Shown: positions 47,005-56,715 of the stretch, piece after piece | How the letters are laid out: every line of letters starts with the position of its first letter | Numbering within the stretch: the stretch's first letter is position 1 | Origin: Photobacterium jeanii | GTDB taxonomy: Bacteria > Pseudomonadota > Gammaproteobacteria > Enterobacterales > Vibrionaceae | Direction: 5' to 3' | Assembly (NCBI RefSeq): GCF_001650345.1 | Contig: NZ_LVHF01000010.1 | Span: forward strand, 42,289 to 106,288 | Length of the DNA: 64,000 bases | Position numbers and translations under genes: made by a program | The notes under the pieces: generated by a model | What the model was told of the DNA's origin: nothing | What the model saw: only the letters and a program-made list of their open reading frames with translations | Database searches by the model: none

Positions 47005-48224
47005 TGGCAGCGTTTGAATATAAAGCGATAGACAGCAAAGGTCGTCAGAAAAAAGGGGTACTTGAAGGGGATAATGCCCGTCAGGTACGCCAACAGCTGC
47101 GTGAAAAAGGGCTGATGGCAACCGAGGTGGTGCAAACCACCGAGCGTGAGAAGAAAAAAGCGAGTAGCAGTTTTTCTTTTCGCCGTGGGATCCGTACTCA
47201 TGACTTATCCTTGATCACTCGTCAGCTAGCAACACTGGTGCAAGCGGCGATGCCGTTGGAAGAGTGTTTGAAAGCAGTCGCCGAGCAATGTGAAAAGCCA
47301 AGGCTGAAAAACATGTTGCTGGGTGTGCGCTCGCGCGTCGTAGAAGGTTACACCTTGTCAGACAGTATGGCGGAATACCCGCATGTGTTTGATCAACTGT
47401 TCCGCGCTATGGTCGCTGCTGGTGAGAAATCCGGTCACTTGGATACCGTGCTTAATCGCTTAGCGGATTACACCGAAAACCGTCAGCAGATGCGTAGCAA
47501 GCTGCAACAAGCGATGATCTACCCAACCATGCTAACGCTAGTGGCTGTTTCTGTGGTCGCATTTTTGCTAGCCACCGTGGTGCCTAAGATTGTCGATCAG
47601 TTTGTGCAAATGGGTCAGCAACTACCGGGGATCACCGAAGTGTTGTTGATAGCGAGTGACTTTGTTCAGAACTGGGGCCTTGCGGTGCTGGTGGTAATTG
47701 TTGGTATCGTGATGGCGGCGAAAGCGGCACTGCGCAAACCAGATTTTCGTCTGCGCTGGGATCGCTGGGTACTCAATATTCCGGTGATCGGTAAAGTCGC
47801 CCGTGGTCTTAATACCTCTCGTTTTGCCCGTACTTTATCGATTTGTACGTCGAGTGCGATCCCTTTGCTTGATGGCATGAAGGTGGCCTCGGATGTGATG
47901 ACTAACACTTGGGTGAACCGTCAGATCATCGAAGCGTCTGATAAAGTACGCGAAGGTTCAAGCCTGCGTATCGCCCTTGAGCAAACCAAACTGTTCCCAC
48001 CGATGATGTTGCACATGATTGCCAGTGGTGAACGCAGTGGTGAACTCGAACAAATGCTAACGCGGTCTGCGGATAACCAAGACCGTGACTTTGAATCGCT
48101 AGTGAATATGGCGCTGGGGATTTTTGAACCCTTATTGATTGTTGCGATGGCGGGCATTGTTATGTTCATTGTTATCGCGACCTTAATGCCGATCATTGAA
48201 TTGAACAACATGGTCGGAATGTAA
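47004..48224 (+). CDS. gspF: Type II secretion inner-membrane platform protein GspF (EpsF)
   Basis: Polytopic platform protein that pairs with GspE. 406 residues with two tandem T2SSF domains (LITRQLATLVQAAMPLEECLKAV; TLSICTSSAIPLLDGMKVASDV) and three membrane segments (PTMLTLVAVSVVAFLLATVV; LAVLVVIVGIVMAAKAAL; LLIVAMAGIVMFIVIATLMP). Its ATG overlaps the gspE stop by one base. Confidence 0.96.
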   Translation: MAAFEYKAIDSKGRQKKGVLEGDNARQVRQQLREKGLMATEVVQTTEREKKKASSSFSFRRGIRTHDLSLITRQLATLVQAAMPLEECLKAVAEQCEKPRLKNMLLGVRSRVVEGYTLSDSMAEYPHVFDQLFRAMVAAGEKSGHLDTVLNRLADYTENRQQMRSKLQQAMIYPTMLTLVAVSVVAFLLATVVPKIVDQFVQMGQQLPGITEVLLIASDFVQNWGLAVLVVIVGIVMAAKAALRKPDFRLRWDRWVLNIPVIGKVARGLNTSRFARTLSICTSSAIPLLDGMKVASDVMTNTWVNRQIIEASDKVREGSSLRIALEQTKLFPPMMLHMIASGERSGELEQMLTRSADNQDRDFESLVNMALGIFEPLLIVAMAGIVMFIVIATLMPIIELNNMVGM

Positions 48225-48241
48225 TTTTGGAGGTTAAGTTC

Positions 48242-48676
48242 ATGCAACGCAAACAACGCGGCTTTACGCTGCTCGAAGTTATGGTCGTGATTGTGATCCT
48301 AGGGGTACTGGCGAGCTTAGTGGTGCCAAACCTATTAGGTAACAAAGAGAAAGCCGACCAACAAAAAGTGGTCACTGATATCAGTGCGCTAGAGCAATCG
48401 TTGGATATGTACAAGCTAGATAACAGCGTGTACCCAACCACAGACCAAGGTCTGGACGCGCTAGTAACGAAACCTTCTTCAAGCCCTGAGCCACGTAACT
48501 ACCGTAACGGTGGTTACATCAAGCGTCTACCAAACGACCCTTGGGGGAATGAGTACAACTACGTTATGCCGGGTGAGCACGGCGCAGTAGATATTTTCAG
48601 CCTAGGTGCTGATGGTCAGGAAGGCGGTGAAGGCGTTAACGCTGACATCGGTAACTGGAACATGCTGGACTTCTAA
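48242..48676 (+). CDS. gspG: Type II secretion major pseudopilin GspG (EpsG)
   Basis: Main subunit of the pseudopilus. The ATG at 48242 has GGAGG upstream and gives 144 residues; the TTG-initiated extension is rejected. A short leader MQRKQRG precedes the prepilin cleavage site, with mature FTLLEVMVVIVILGVLASLV and Glu5. The C-terminal part has the conserved TTDQGLDALV and DPWGNEYNYV calcium-site region. Processing needs a prepilin peptidase encoded elsewhere. Confidence 0.97.
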   Translation: MQRKQRGFTLLEVMVVIVILGVLASLVVPNLLGNKEKADQQKVVTDISALEQSLDMYKLDNSVYPTTDQGLDALVTKPSSSPEPRNYRNGGYIKRLPNDPWGNEYNYVMPGEHGAVDIFSLGADGQEGGEGVNADIGNWNMLDF

Positions 48677-48700
48677 GTTCGGCGTGATTGAGTGATTGTG

Positions 48701-49282
48701 ATGAAGCGTGCTGCGGGTTTTACCCTAATCGAAATTATGTTGGTGTTGGTGTTATTGGCAACCAGTGCGGTTGCGGTGATAGCTACCTTGCCAGAACGTC
48801 ATGACGATAAGGCGAAAGAAGAAGCAGCACGTTTTTATCAATTGGTGCAGTTGCTAGGGGAAGATGCCCTGCTCAACGGCACCGATTTCGGTATTCGGAT
48901 CGAACGTCACCATTATCAGTTTCTTGAGCTAACCGGAAAAGAATGGCAACCGATCCAAGAGTCGCGTTATTTCACGCAAGTGGATGTCGGCGAAGATATT
49001 CGCTTACAAGTGGAGCTTGGTGGTTATTCATGGCAAGACAATGACCGCTTGTTTAAGCCGGGATCGCTATTTAACGAAGACCTGTTTGCTGAACAAACTG
49101 ATAAGAAAAAAGTGAAACCGCCACAAGTAGTGGTGATGGCGAGCGGAGAGTACACCCCGTTCAAATTAGAGTTTGAAATTACCGACGATAACGAATTTTG
49201 GCAAGTACGCGCCAACGAACTGGGTGAGCTGTTTTTGCTAGCGCCCGGTGAAGAAATGCCAGAGAGGAAATCACGTCGATGA
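48701..49282 (+). CDS. gspH: Type II secretion minor pseudopilin GspH (EpsH)
   Basis: 193 residues starting at ATG 48701 (in-frame GTG codons at 48692 and 48698 are alternatives; a GAG lies eight bases before the ATG). Prepilin motif AAG then FTLIEIMLVLVLLATSAVAV. The body is a GspH-type beta-sandwich. The stop overlaps gspI by four bases (ATGA). Confidence 0.92.
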   Translation: MKRAAGFTLIEIMLVLVLLATSAVAVIATLPERHDDKAKEEAARFYQLVQLLGEDALLNGTDFGIRIERHHYQFLELTGKEWQPIQESRYFTQVDVGEDIRLQVELGGYSWQDNDRLFKPGSLFNEDLFAEQTDKKKVKPPQVVVMASGEYTPFKLEFEITDDNEFWQVRANELGELFLLAPGEEMPERKSRR

Positions 49283-49635
49283 AACAACAACGCGGGATGA
49301 CTCTACTGGAAGTCTTGGTTGCCTTGGCGGTGTTTGCAACCGCTGCTTTGAGTGTGATGAAAGCAGTGAGTCAGCACATCAATACCATGGGCTATTTAGA
49401 AGAAAAAACTTTTGCCGCTTTGGTCGCTGATAATGAATTGGCGCGCTTGCAACTAACTGGCGTCCCGACGTCGACCAAGCGTGGCGAGAGCGAAATGGCC
49501 GGTCGTAAATGGTATTGGACCATGAAGAGCACCAAAACTGCTGATGGTTACTTGCGTGCTATTGATATGTCGGTCGCGACCGATAAAGAACGAAAACAAT
49601 CTGTTGTGACGGTGAGAACCTATGTTAGCCAATAA
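49279..49635 (+). CDS. gspI: Type II secretion minor pseudopilin GspI (EpsI)
   Basis: 118 residues. Leader MKQQRG, then MTLLEVLVALAVFATAALSV with Met in place of Phe at the mature N-terminus, as is normal for GspI, and Glu5 present. The conserved EEKTFAALVADNELARLQ follows. It forms the tip complex with GspJ and GspK. The gspJ start lies inside its last 14 bases. Confidence 0.95.
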   Translation: MKQQRGMTLLEVLVALAVFATAALSVMKAVSQHINTMGYLEEKTFAALVADNELARLQLTGVPTSTKRGESEMAGRKWYWTMKSTKTADGYLRAIDMSVATDKERKQSVVTVRTYVSQ

Positions 49636-50275
49636 ACCCCGTCGTCAACAACGCGGCTTTACCCTGCTGGAAGTCATGGTTGCCATTGCAGTATTTGCCA
49701 GTTTGAGCTTATCCGCTTACCAAGTTCTAAATGGTGTTCAGCGAAGCGATGAGCAATCTCGCGACCATAATGCTCGGTTAAAAGCGATCCAACGCATGAG
49801 TGTGATGATGGATAACGACTTTCGCCAGATTGTTGCGCGTAAGAGCCGTAGCCAAGGAGAAAAGCCGAGCGATAAATATTTGATGGCAGGTGAGTATCTG
49901 CTTGATTCATCAAGCGAAGGGATTGTCTTTACTCGCTTAGGGTGGCAAAACCCGCAGCAGATGTTCCCGCGTGGCGAAGTGGTGCGAGTCGGCTATCGGA
50001 TTGTTGACGATAACCTCGAGCGTGTGTGGTTCCGCTACCCAGATAATGTCGCCGGTGCTGAGCCATTGGTGCGCGAAGTGCTTGCGGATGTCACCGAACT
50101 CAAGTTCCGTTTTTATAGCGATAAGAAATGGCAAGACAAGTGGGAACAAGCTGGCGTCTTGCCCCAAGGGATCGCGGTCAAGATGACCTTAAAAGACAAA
50201 GGCGATATTGAGCGGGTGTATCTGGTGCCGCAATCCGGGTTAGCGAAACAAAATAACGAGGATGATAACCAATGA
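49622..50275 (+). CDS. gspJ: Type II secretion minor pseudopilin GspJ (EpsJ)
   Basis: 217 residues with prepilin motif QQRG then FTLLEVMVAIAVFASLSLSA, and the GspJ body (MSVMMDNDFRQIVARKSR, EGIVFTRLGWQNPQQMFPRGEV). Part of the pseudopilus tip. It overlaps both neighbours, so translation is tightly coupled across gspI-gspJ-gspK. Confidence 0.95.
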   Translation: MLANKPRRQQRGFTLLEVMVAIAVFASLSLSAYQVLNGVQRSDEQSRDHNARLKAIQRMSVMMDNDFRQIVARKSRSQGEKPSDKYLMAGEYLLDSSSEGIVFTRLGWQNPQQMFPRGEVVRVGYRIVDDNLERVWFRYPDNVAGAEPLVREVLADVTELKFRFYSDKKWQDKWEQAGVLPQGIAVKMTLKDKGDIERVYLVPQSGLAKQNNEDDNQ

Positions 50276-51312
50276 TACCTCGTCAATCGTACCCGACAGG
50301 AAAGTCGCAAAGGCAACGTGGTGTGGCACTCATAGTGGTGCTGATGATCCTCGCGATGATGACTTTGCTGGCGGTCAACATGACCGATCGCTTGCACCAT
50401 AATTTTTATCGGGTCGAAAACCAAATTCAACACCAGCAAGCGTACTGGTACAGCCTGGGATTGGAAGAGTTAGCCAAAGTGGCGATCAAAGAAAGTATCG
50501 ACGATAGCGATACGGTCAACATGAGCCAGGCTTGGGCAACCCGAGGGCAGCGTTATCCGCTCGAAGGTGGTGATGCGGTGGGTGATATTTTCGATATGCA
50601 GGCCTGTTTTAATATCAACGCCTTGTCGGCTGTGAAAGCCGAGGCTGATCGCACCACGAAACCTTTTTTGATCAAAGTGCTGCAAGCACTGTTTGAAGAG
50701 AAAGGTCTTGAGAGCTACGAAGCCGAAGTGATGGCGGAGTCGGCGTGGGAATACGTTGATGAAGACGACACGGTACAGTCAGCGTTTGGTGCAGAAGACA
50801 GTACCTATGAAGGTTTTCGTCCGCCTTATCTGCCACCGAATCATTTGATGGCGGATATTAGCGAGTTTCGCGCCGTGAATGGCGTCACTGCGCCAGCATA
50901 CGACAAGGTGAAATCGGCATTGTGTGCATTGCCAGATGATACCTTCAAGCTAAATGTGAATACTCTTTCGGTGGAGAATGCCCCGTTATTGGCAGCCTTG
51001 TTTACCCCTGCGCTGTCAGTATCGGATGCTAAAACGATATTAACCAATCGCCCTTACGACGGTTGGCAAAGCATTGATGATTTCTTTACTGAAGGGGCAA
51101 TTGCTGGCATTGAAGGCTCTATTGCGTCATTAGCCAAAGAGCATATTGATATTAAAAGTAATTTCTTTCAGTTAGACGCTGAAGTTTTAGTGGATCGCAG
51201 CCGAGTTCGGATAGTGGCTTTGCTCAAGCGGGACGAACAAAAACAGGTGACGGTAGTCCGTCGCCGCTATGGAGGAATCAGTGAGCGAGTTGCTGACAAT
51301 AAGGCTAAGTAG
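50272..51312 (+). CDS. gspK: Type II secretion tip pseudopilin GspK (EpsK)
   Basis: 346 residues. The prepilin motif is QRG then VALIVVLMILAMMTLLA, lacking Glu5 as usual for GspK, which caps the pseudopilus. A large globular part follows with two SAM-like regions (SAWEYVDEDDTVQSAFGAED; NRPYDGWQSIDDFF). The 3' end overlaps gspL. Confidence 0.95.
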   Translation: MIPRQSYPTGKSQRQRGVALIVVLMILAMMTLLAVNMTDRLHHNFYRVENQIQHQQAYWYSLGLEELAKVAIKESIDDSDTVNMSQAWATRGQRYPLEGGDAVGDIFDMQACFNINALSAVKAEADRTTKPFLIKVLQALFEEKGLESYEAEVMAESAWEYVDEDDTVQSAFGAEDSTYEGFRPPYLPPNHLMADISEFRAVNGVTAPAYDKVKSALCALPDDTFKLNVNTLSVENAPLLAALFTPALSVSDAKTILTNRPYDGWQSIDDFFTEGAIAGIEGSIASLAKEHIDIKSNFFQLDAEVLVDRSRVRIVALLKRDEQKQVTVVRRRYGGISERVADNKAK

Positions 51313-52561
51313 CCGCCCTGACCAACCGGTTCATTGGTTGGTGTGGTCATCAGAGCAGAACGAAGTGATAGCTTCAGGTCAGCTCAATGATATGACCCAG
51401 TTAGATGAGCTAACAGAGTATGCTGCCCAGCGCCCAGTCGTGGCACTGGCTCCCGCGCAGGATATGTTGCTCACTCAAGTTGCGATCCCTGAAGGAAGTG
51501 GTCGCCAGTTAAGTGCGGTATTACCTTTCTTGCTAGAAGAAGAGTTAGCACAAGATATCGATCACCTGCACGTGCATTTACTCAAACGTGAAGGTGATTT
51601 AGCGCACGTGGCCGTTGTTGAGCACAGTAAGATCCAAGCTTGGTTAGCGGCGTTAGATGACGCGGGTATTGAGATTAATAAATTGGTGCCGGATGCATTG
51701 TGTTTGCCTTTGTTTGACCAAGGCTACAGTGCGGCCCAGTTAGATCAGCAATGGCTGATCCGTCAATCAGAAGCCCAAGGTATCGCGGCAGAAGAAAGCT
51801 GGCTGGCAAGCTGGCTATTAGCACAACATGCCCCGATTTCGGTCGCGGCGGGTGTTGAAGAGACAGACGGCGAGGATGATGAGCGTGAAAATAGCGCCGA
51901 AGTTGATACCTCGCCACAAGCAGTTGTGATCCACCATTACACGCCCAAGCCGGAAGGGATGCCATGTCGTTGGCAAGCACAAACACCTGAACTGGTGATG
52001 GAGCTGCTGGCGAAAGGGGCCGAGCGTAGTAAGCTGAGTATTTTGTCTGGGGCTTATAAGCCACAGTCGGCTTGGCGCCGTTACATTAAACCGTGGCGAA
52101 AAGTGGCGATAGCGGCAGGGTTAGTATTAACCGCCATGATCGCAGAACACGTTATTTCGGTGCAGCACATGGAGCAACAAGCACAAGCGTATCGCACCGA
52201 GAGTGAGCGTATTTTCCGTCAGGTATTGCCTAATTTCCGCAATATTCCAACCCAGAGCTACCTTAAGCGTCAGATGAATGCAGAGTTGTCACGCTTGGGC
52301 GGTGGCGGTAATCAAGCGGGCTTATTGCCTTGGTTGGCACAACTAGAGCCGATCTTTAAGAAAGTACCGCAAATTGCGTTTAGCAACCTGAAATACGACC
52401 AAAACCGTGGCGAATTACGTTTGCAAGCGAGCGCCGCTGAGTTCCAACACTTTGAACAGCTACGTACTTTACTGGCGGCTGAGTTTACCGTTCAGCAAGG
52501 TCAACTTAGCAAAGAAGGCGATCGAGTGAATGGTGCTGTAGTGCTAAGGAGAAAATCATGA
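51281..52561 (+). CDS. gspL: Type II secretion protein GspL (EpsL)
   Basis: Bitopic protein linking GspE to GspM. I place the start at GTG 51281 because GGAGG ends five bases upstream and the product begins SELLTIRLSSRPDQPVHWLV as in other EpsL; an ATG 12 nt earlier lies on the ribosome site itself. 426 residues: actin-like cytoplasmic domain, an acidic insertion (ETDGEDDERENSAEVDTS), one membrane helix (VAIAAGLVLTAMIAEHVISV) and a ferredoxin-like periplasmic domain. The first 32 nt lie within gspK. Confidence 0.94.
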   Translation: MSELLTIRLSSRPDQPVHWLVWSSEQNEVIASGQLNDMTQLDELTEYAAQRPVVALAPAQDMLLTQVAIPEGSGRQLSAVLPFLLEEELAQDIDHLHVHLLKREGDLAHVAVVEHSKIQAWLAALDDAGIEINKLVPDALCLPLFDQGYSAAQLDQQWLIRQSEAQGIAAEESWLASWLLAQHAPISVAAGVEETDGEDDERENSAEVDTSPQAVVIHHYTPKPEGMPCRWQAQTPELVMELLAKGAERSKLSILSGAYKPQSAWRRYIKPWRKVAIAAGLVLTAMIAEHVISVQHMEQQAQAYRTESERIFRQVLPNFRNIPTQSYLKRQMNAELSRLGGGGNQAGLLPWLAQLEPIFKKVPQIAFSNLKYDQNRGELRLQASAAEFQHFEQLRTLLAAEFTVQQGQLSKEGDRVNGAVVLRRKS

Positions 52562-53034
52562 AAGCTTGGTGGAAAGCATTAAGCCTTCGCGAGCAGCGTT
52601 TGATGATGGGTGCGGGTGGTGCCTTGTTGCTCGCTATTTTGTATTGGGGACTATGGCAGCCATTAGCTCAACGTGCAGATATGGCGCAGCAACGTATCAA
52701 CAGTGAACGTCAGTTATTGAGCTGGGTGAGCAACAAAGCGAACGACATTATTAGTTTGCGAGGTTCATCTTCGGCTGGTGCTGGGATCAGTGATAAAGGG
52801 TTAAACCAAGTGGTGAATGAAACCACCACCCGTTTTCGTATCGAATTGATCCGTATGCAACCGCGTAGCGAAGCGGTGCAAGTGTGGGTGAAGCCAGTAC
52901 CTTTTAATACCTTGGTTAACTGGTTGGCATTCTTGCGCGATGAGCATGGTATCGAAGCGCAGTTTTTAGATATTACCAAAGCCGATCAAAACGGCGTGGT
53001 TGAAGTGAACCGTTTACAGTTGGGACGAGGTTAA
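52558..53034 (+). CDS. gspM: Type II secretion protein GspM (EpsM)
   Basis: 158-residue bitopic partner of GspL: a short cytoplasmic N-terminus, a membrane helix (LMMGAGGALLLAILYWGLW) and a small periplasmic ferredoxin-like fold (VWVKPVPFNTLVNWLAFLRDEHGIE). Start overlaps the gspL stop (ATGA). Confidence 0.95.
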   Translation: MKAWWKALSLREQRLMMGAGGALLLAILYWGLWQPLAQRADMAQQRINSERQLLSWVSNKANDIISLRGSSSAGAGISDKGLNQVVNETTTRFRIELIRMQPRSEAVQVWVKPVPFNTLVNWLAFLRDEHGIEAQFLDITKADQNGVVEVNRLQLGRG

Positions 53035-53036
53035 GC

Positions 53037-53795
53037 GTGAAGTACAAATTTCTCCTCGGCACTTCATTTGGGGTGGCATTACTTGGTAGTGCGGTTGCCC
53101 ATATACCGGCCAGCTGGTTGTGGCTGCAAGCACCGATGGTTCCGGGGCTATCGATTTCGGGTATTCAAGGTACGCCATGGGAAGGGCGTGCCAGCCAAGT
53201 TCGTTGGCAACAATACCAATTAGGGCAAGTACAATGGCAGTTTAATGCCAGTGCCTTATTCACTGGAAAAGTGGCGTTCAGTGTTCGCTTTGGCCAAGGT
53301 AGCGAGATGAAGCTAACCGGACGCGGCATTGTGGGCTACGGCACTGCTGGTGCCTTTGCTGAAAACTTGCTGGTCTCTCTGCCAGCGCCGGAAATTATCA
53401 AGTATGCGCGCTTACCTGCGCCTGTGACGGTTGATGGTACGGTGGAGCTAACCGTTCGTGATTTCCATCATGCGATGCCGTTTTGCCAAACATTGGATGC
53501 CTCAGTGGCGTGGAGTGCTGCGAATATCACCTCGCCATTAGGGGCGATTAATCCTGGTCCAGTCATTGCCGATCTCACTTGTGACCAAGGCAAGCTGATG
53601 GCAAAAGCCAATCAATCATCGCCAGATGTGTCGAGCGATTGGCAAGCGTCACTAGCACCTAACTACAGTTACACCCTGTTGGGGTGGTTCAAACCTGGGG
53701 CAGAGTTTCCGTCACAATTAGGGCAACAACTGAAATGGTTAGGTGATCCTGATGGCAAAGGGCGGTATAACTTAAACTTCAACGGTCGTCTGTAA
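53037..53795 (+). CDS. gspN: Type II secretion protein GspN (EpsN)
   Basis: 252 residues, GTG start. One N-terminal anchor (FLLGTSFGVALLGSAVAHIP), then a beta-rich periplasmic part with GIQGTPWEGRASQVRWQQYQLG. GspN is an accessory component of unclear role that many systems lack. Last gene of the cluster; no gspO lies here, so the prepilin peptidase must be encoded elsewhere. Confidence 0.94.
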   Translation: MKYKFLLGTSFGVALLGSAVAHIPASWLWLQAPMVPGLSISGIQGTPWEGRASQVRWQQYQLGQVQWQFNASALFTGKVAFSVRFGQGSEMKLTGRGIVGYGTAGAFAENLLVSLPAPEIIKYARLPAPVTVDGTVELTVRDFHHAMPFCQTLDASVAWSAANITSPLGAINPGPVIADLTCDQGKLMAKANQSSPDVSSDWQASLAPNYSYTLLGWFKPGAEFPSQLGQQLKWLGDPDGKGRYNLNFNGRL

Positions 53796-53818
53796 GCGCA
53801 ATATAAAAGGACATCTTC

Positions 53819-54370
53819 ATGGCAGCTGACAAAACCAAACCAGAAATTCTCGCCAGCGAAGTGGTGGCTGCCTCACGGCTATTCAAAATTGAATCCTTGG
53901 ATTTACGCTTTTCCAATGGGGTTGAACGTACATACGAGCGTATGAAGCCAAGCGGTCGTCATGCAGTATTAGTGGTGCCAGTGACGGCGCAAGGGGATTT
54001 ACTGTTAGTGCGTGAATACGCAGCAGGAACCGAACGCTATGAGTTGGGTTTTCCTAAAGGGCTTGTTGATCCGGGAGAAACGCCTGAGCAGGCGGCTAAT
54101 CGTGAGCTGAAAGAAGAAATCGGTTTTGGTGCCAAGCAACTGACCCCGATGAAAGAGGTGGTGTTAGCGCCGTCGTATTTCTCTAGCAAGATGACCTTGT
54201 TCCTTGCGCAAGACTTATATTCTGAACAGCTGGAAGGCGATGAGCCAGAACCTTTAGAGTTGGTCCGTTGGCCGTTAAGTCAGGGGGAGGAGCTAATTAG
54301 CCACCTTGATTTTGCGGAAGCGCGCAGTATTACGGCGTTGTTTCTTGCCATGAAACAGTTAGCTGAATAA
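53819..54370 (+). CDS. nudE: ADP compounds hydrolase NudE (Nudix)
   Basis: Nudix hydrolase acting on ADP-ribose, Ap3A and NADH. The Nudix box is complete: G60-like start GLVDPGETPEQAANRELKEE followed by IGFGA. 183 residues. AAAAGGAC precedes the start. It lies 23 nt after gspN and 11 nt before cysQ, so it may be read through from the gsp operon; this gspN-nudE-cysQ order is typical of vibrios. Confidence 0.95.
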   Translation: MAADKTKPEILASEVVAASRLFKIESLDLRFSNGVERTYERMKPSGRHAVLVVPVTAQGDLLLVREYAAGTERYELGFPKGLVDPGETPEQAANRELKEEIGFGAKQLTPMKEVVLAPSYFSSKMTLFLAQDLYSEQLEGDEPEPLELVRWPLSQGEELISHLDFAEARSITALFLAMKQLAE

Positions 54371-54381
54371 GGAGTGGGTAG

Positions 54382-55215
54382 ATGGAGTTAGCCAGTCGTA
54401 TTCCAGCCGTTATCGAGATTGCACGTGCCGCAGGGCAAGTAATCCTCGATATTTATCAACGCGGACAATTTGAAAAACAGGTCAAGCAAGACAACACACC
54501 TGTCACTAGTGCCGATTTAGCGGCGCATAAATTGGTGATGGAGCGTTTATCTGAGTTAACCCCAGATATTCCTATTTTGTCGGAAGAAGATGCCGCGATC
54601 CCATTGGCGGAACGCTCTCAGTGGCAACGCTACTGGTTGGTGGATCCGCTGGATGGTACTCAAGAGTTTATTGCTGGTAGTGGTGACTTCGCGACGATTA
54701 TCGCGCTGGTGGAAAACAATGAACCTGTGATGGGCGTGGTGTATGCCCCTATTTCTGGCGTCACTTACTATGCATCGCGTGGTAACGGCGCATGGAAGAT
54801 CACCCCTGAGGGGGAGAAGGTGCAAATAGCCACTCACAAGCATGAGCTACCGACTCAGTCGATTGCGGTCGCTATTAGTCGTCGCCAGAACATTCAAGCG
54901 ATCACTGACCGTCTCGATCCAGCGCTTAACTATGATTTAGTGCCATTGGGCTCAGCGGCATTAAAAGCTTGTTTGGTAGCGGAAGGGGCGGTGGACTGTT
55001 ACCTTCGTCTCGGGCCAACGGGTGAGTGGGATACGGCAGCAACGCAGTGCATTGTTGAAGAAGCGGGTGGGCGGATCTTAAATACGCACTTAACCCCGCT
55101 GTCGTACAATGAGCGCCATACCCTAGAGAACCCGAACTTCATTACTTTGGGTGATGAGAATCTACCCTGGTCACGTATTCTGACTCCTGATGATCGGATG
55201 ATGAACGCGACTTAA
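54382..55215 (+). CDS. cysQ: 3'(2'),5'-bisphosphate nucleotidase CysQ
   Basis: Hydrolyses the sulfate-assimilation by-product PAP to AMP. 277 residues of the inositol monophosphatase fold with metal sites ILSEEDA, WLVDPLDGTQEFIAG and the C-terminal WDTAATQCIVEEAGG. AAGGAG precedes the start. It is cotranscribed with nudE and ends at a strong bidirectional terminator. Confidence 0.95.
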   Translation: MELASRIPAVIEIARAAGQVILDIYQRGQFEKQVKQDNTPVTSADLAAHKLVMERLSELTPDIPILSEEDAAIPLAERSQWQRYWLVDPLDGTQEFIAGSGDFATIIALVENNEPVMGVVYAPISGVTYYASRGNGAWKITPEGEKVQIATHKHELPTQSIAVAISRRQNIQAITDRLDPALNYDLVPLGSAALKACLVAEGAVDCYLRLGPTGEWDTAATQCIVEEAGGRILNTHLTPLSYNERHTLENPNFITLGDENLPWSRILTPDDRMMNAT

Positions 55216-55250
55216 GCGTGGGTCGTGTTTGGTTAGATGCAAAGAATACA

Positions 55251-55277
55251 AAAAACGGAGCCATTGGCTCCGTTTTT
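55251..55277. terminator. Bidirectional terminator between cysQ and sthA
   Basis: AAAAACGGAGCC / GGCTCCGTTTTT with an ATT loop is symmetrical, with A and T tracts on the two sides. It serves both convergent genes. Confidence 0.93.
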
Positions 55278-55299
55278 GTGTTTTAGAAAGAGAATGAGG

Positions 55300-56715
55300 T
55301 TAGAACAAGCGATTTAACCCGTTGAGGGCGGCGACCCGATAAGCCTCAGCCATAGTGGGGTAGTTAAAGGTGGTGTTGGCAAAATAGTCGATGGTATTGC
55401 CTTCGCCTTTTTGTTCCATGATCGCTTGCCCGATATGGATGATCTCGGCGGCACGTTCACCAAAGCAGTGGATCCCGAGGATCTCTTTGGTTTCGCGGTG
55501 GAATAAAATCTTTAAGCTTCCTACTTCTGTGCCGGCAATTTGGGCTCGAGCAAGATGCTTAAACTGCGAGCGCCCCACTTCATACGGTACTTTTTCTGCC
55601 GTGAGCTGCTGTTCGCTTTTCCCGACTGAGCTGATTTCTGGAATGGTGTAGATCCCTGTTGGAATATGGTCAATCAAGCTGCCTTGGGCTTCGCCTTTGG
55701 TAATAGCCTGCGCCACAAAACGCCCTTGATCGTAAGCCGCGCTGGCAAGGCTTGGGTAACCAATCACATCGCCGACGGCATAAATGTGGTCGACTTCGGT
55801 TTGGTAGTCTTGGTTCACCTTCAATTGGCCGCGAGAATCTGGGGTTAAGCCGACTTTATCAAGGTGAAGACGATCGGTGTTGCCGGTGCGTCCATTAGCG
55901 TAAAGCAAACAATCGGCGCGCATTTTCTTCCCTGATTGGAGGTGGAGGATCACGCCATCTTCGGTGCCTTCGATGCGGTCATAAGTTTCCCCGTTGCGGA
56001 TCATCACGCCGCTATTCCAGAAGTGATAAGACAGGGAGTCGGAAACTTCGTTATCAAGAAACTCCAATAAGCGGTCACGGGTGTTGATCAAATCCACTTT
56101 GACCCCAAGACCTCGAAAGATAGAGGCGTATTCACTGCCAATCACCCCTGCACCGTAAATGATGATGTGGCGCGGGTCGTGTTTGAGCTGCAAAATTGAG
56201 TCGCTATCGTAAATCCGAGAATGGCGAAAATCGACATCGCTTGGTTGGTAAGGGCGAGAGCCAGTGGCGATCACAAAGGTATCGGCGTGGTAACAGTCGT
56301 GACTGCCGTCGGGATTGCGTACTTCCACCGTGTGACTATCGGTAAAGCGGGCTTCGCCAAAAATAATGGTGCAGTGGTTACGATCGTAGAAGCCTTGGCG
56401 CATGCGGGTTTGTTTGTTGACGACGTCTTGAGCATGCCCGAGGATTTGGCTAAAAGTGCTATGTAAGGTGGAGTTATTCTTGCAATACAGTGGATTGTGA
56501 TTGAATTCGATGATCCGGCTAACGGCATGGCGCAAAGCCTTAGAGGGAATCGTTCCCCAGTGAGTACAGCCACCGCCGACGCTTTCTTCGCGCTCTATAA
56601 TGGCGACGTTCAGCCCGGCTTTGGTTAGCCCCATAGCAGCCCCTTCACCACCAGGACCACTACCGATCACGATGGCATCAAAATGTTGGACGGGTTGTCG
56701 ATTTTTTTTCGTCAT
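55300..56715 (-). CDS. sthA: Soluble pyridine nucleotide transhydrogenase
   Basis: FAD flavoprotein that re-oxidises NADPH with NAD+. The ATG at 56715 with AAGG upstream gives 471 residues against 466 in E. coli. Motifs: FAD site [15 protein letters not shown], the [17 protein letters not shown] segment, which has a single cysteine as is normal for SthA (no redox disulfide), NAD(P) site [18 protein letters not shown], and C-terminal [20 protein letters not shown]. It is divergent from fabR. Confidence 0.97.
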   Translation of the reverse strand: MTKKNRQPVQHFDAIVIGSGPGGEGAAMGLTKAGLNVAIIEREESVGGGCTHWGTIPSKALRHAVSRIIEFNHNPLYCKNNSTLHSTFSQILGHAQDVVNKQTRMRQGFYDRNHCTIIFGEARFTDSHTVEVRNPDGSHDCYHADTFVIATGSRPYQPSDVDFRHSRIYDSDSILQLKHDPRHIIIYGAGVIGSEYASIFRGLGVKVDLINTRDRLLEFLDNEVSDSLSYHFWNSGVMIRNGETYDRIEGTEDGVILHLQSGKKMRADCLLYANGRTGNTDRLHLDKVGLTPDSRGQLKVNQDYQTEVDHIYAVGDVIGYPSLASAAYDQGRFVAQAITKGEAQGSLIDHIPTGIYTIPEISSVGKSEQQLTAEKVPYEVGRSQFKHLARAQIAGTEVGSLKILFHRETKEILGIHCFGERAAEIIHIGQAIMEQKGEGNTIDYFANTTFNYPTMAEAYRVAALNGLNRLF

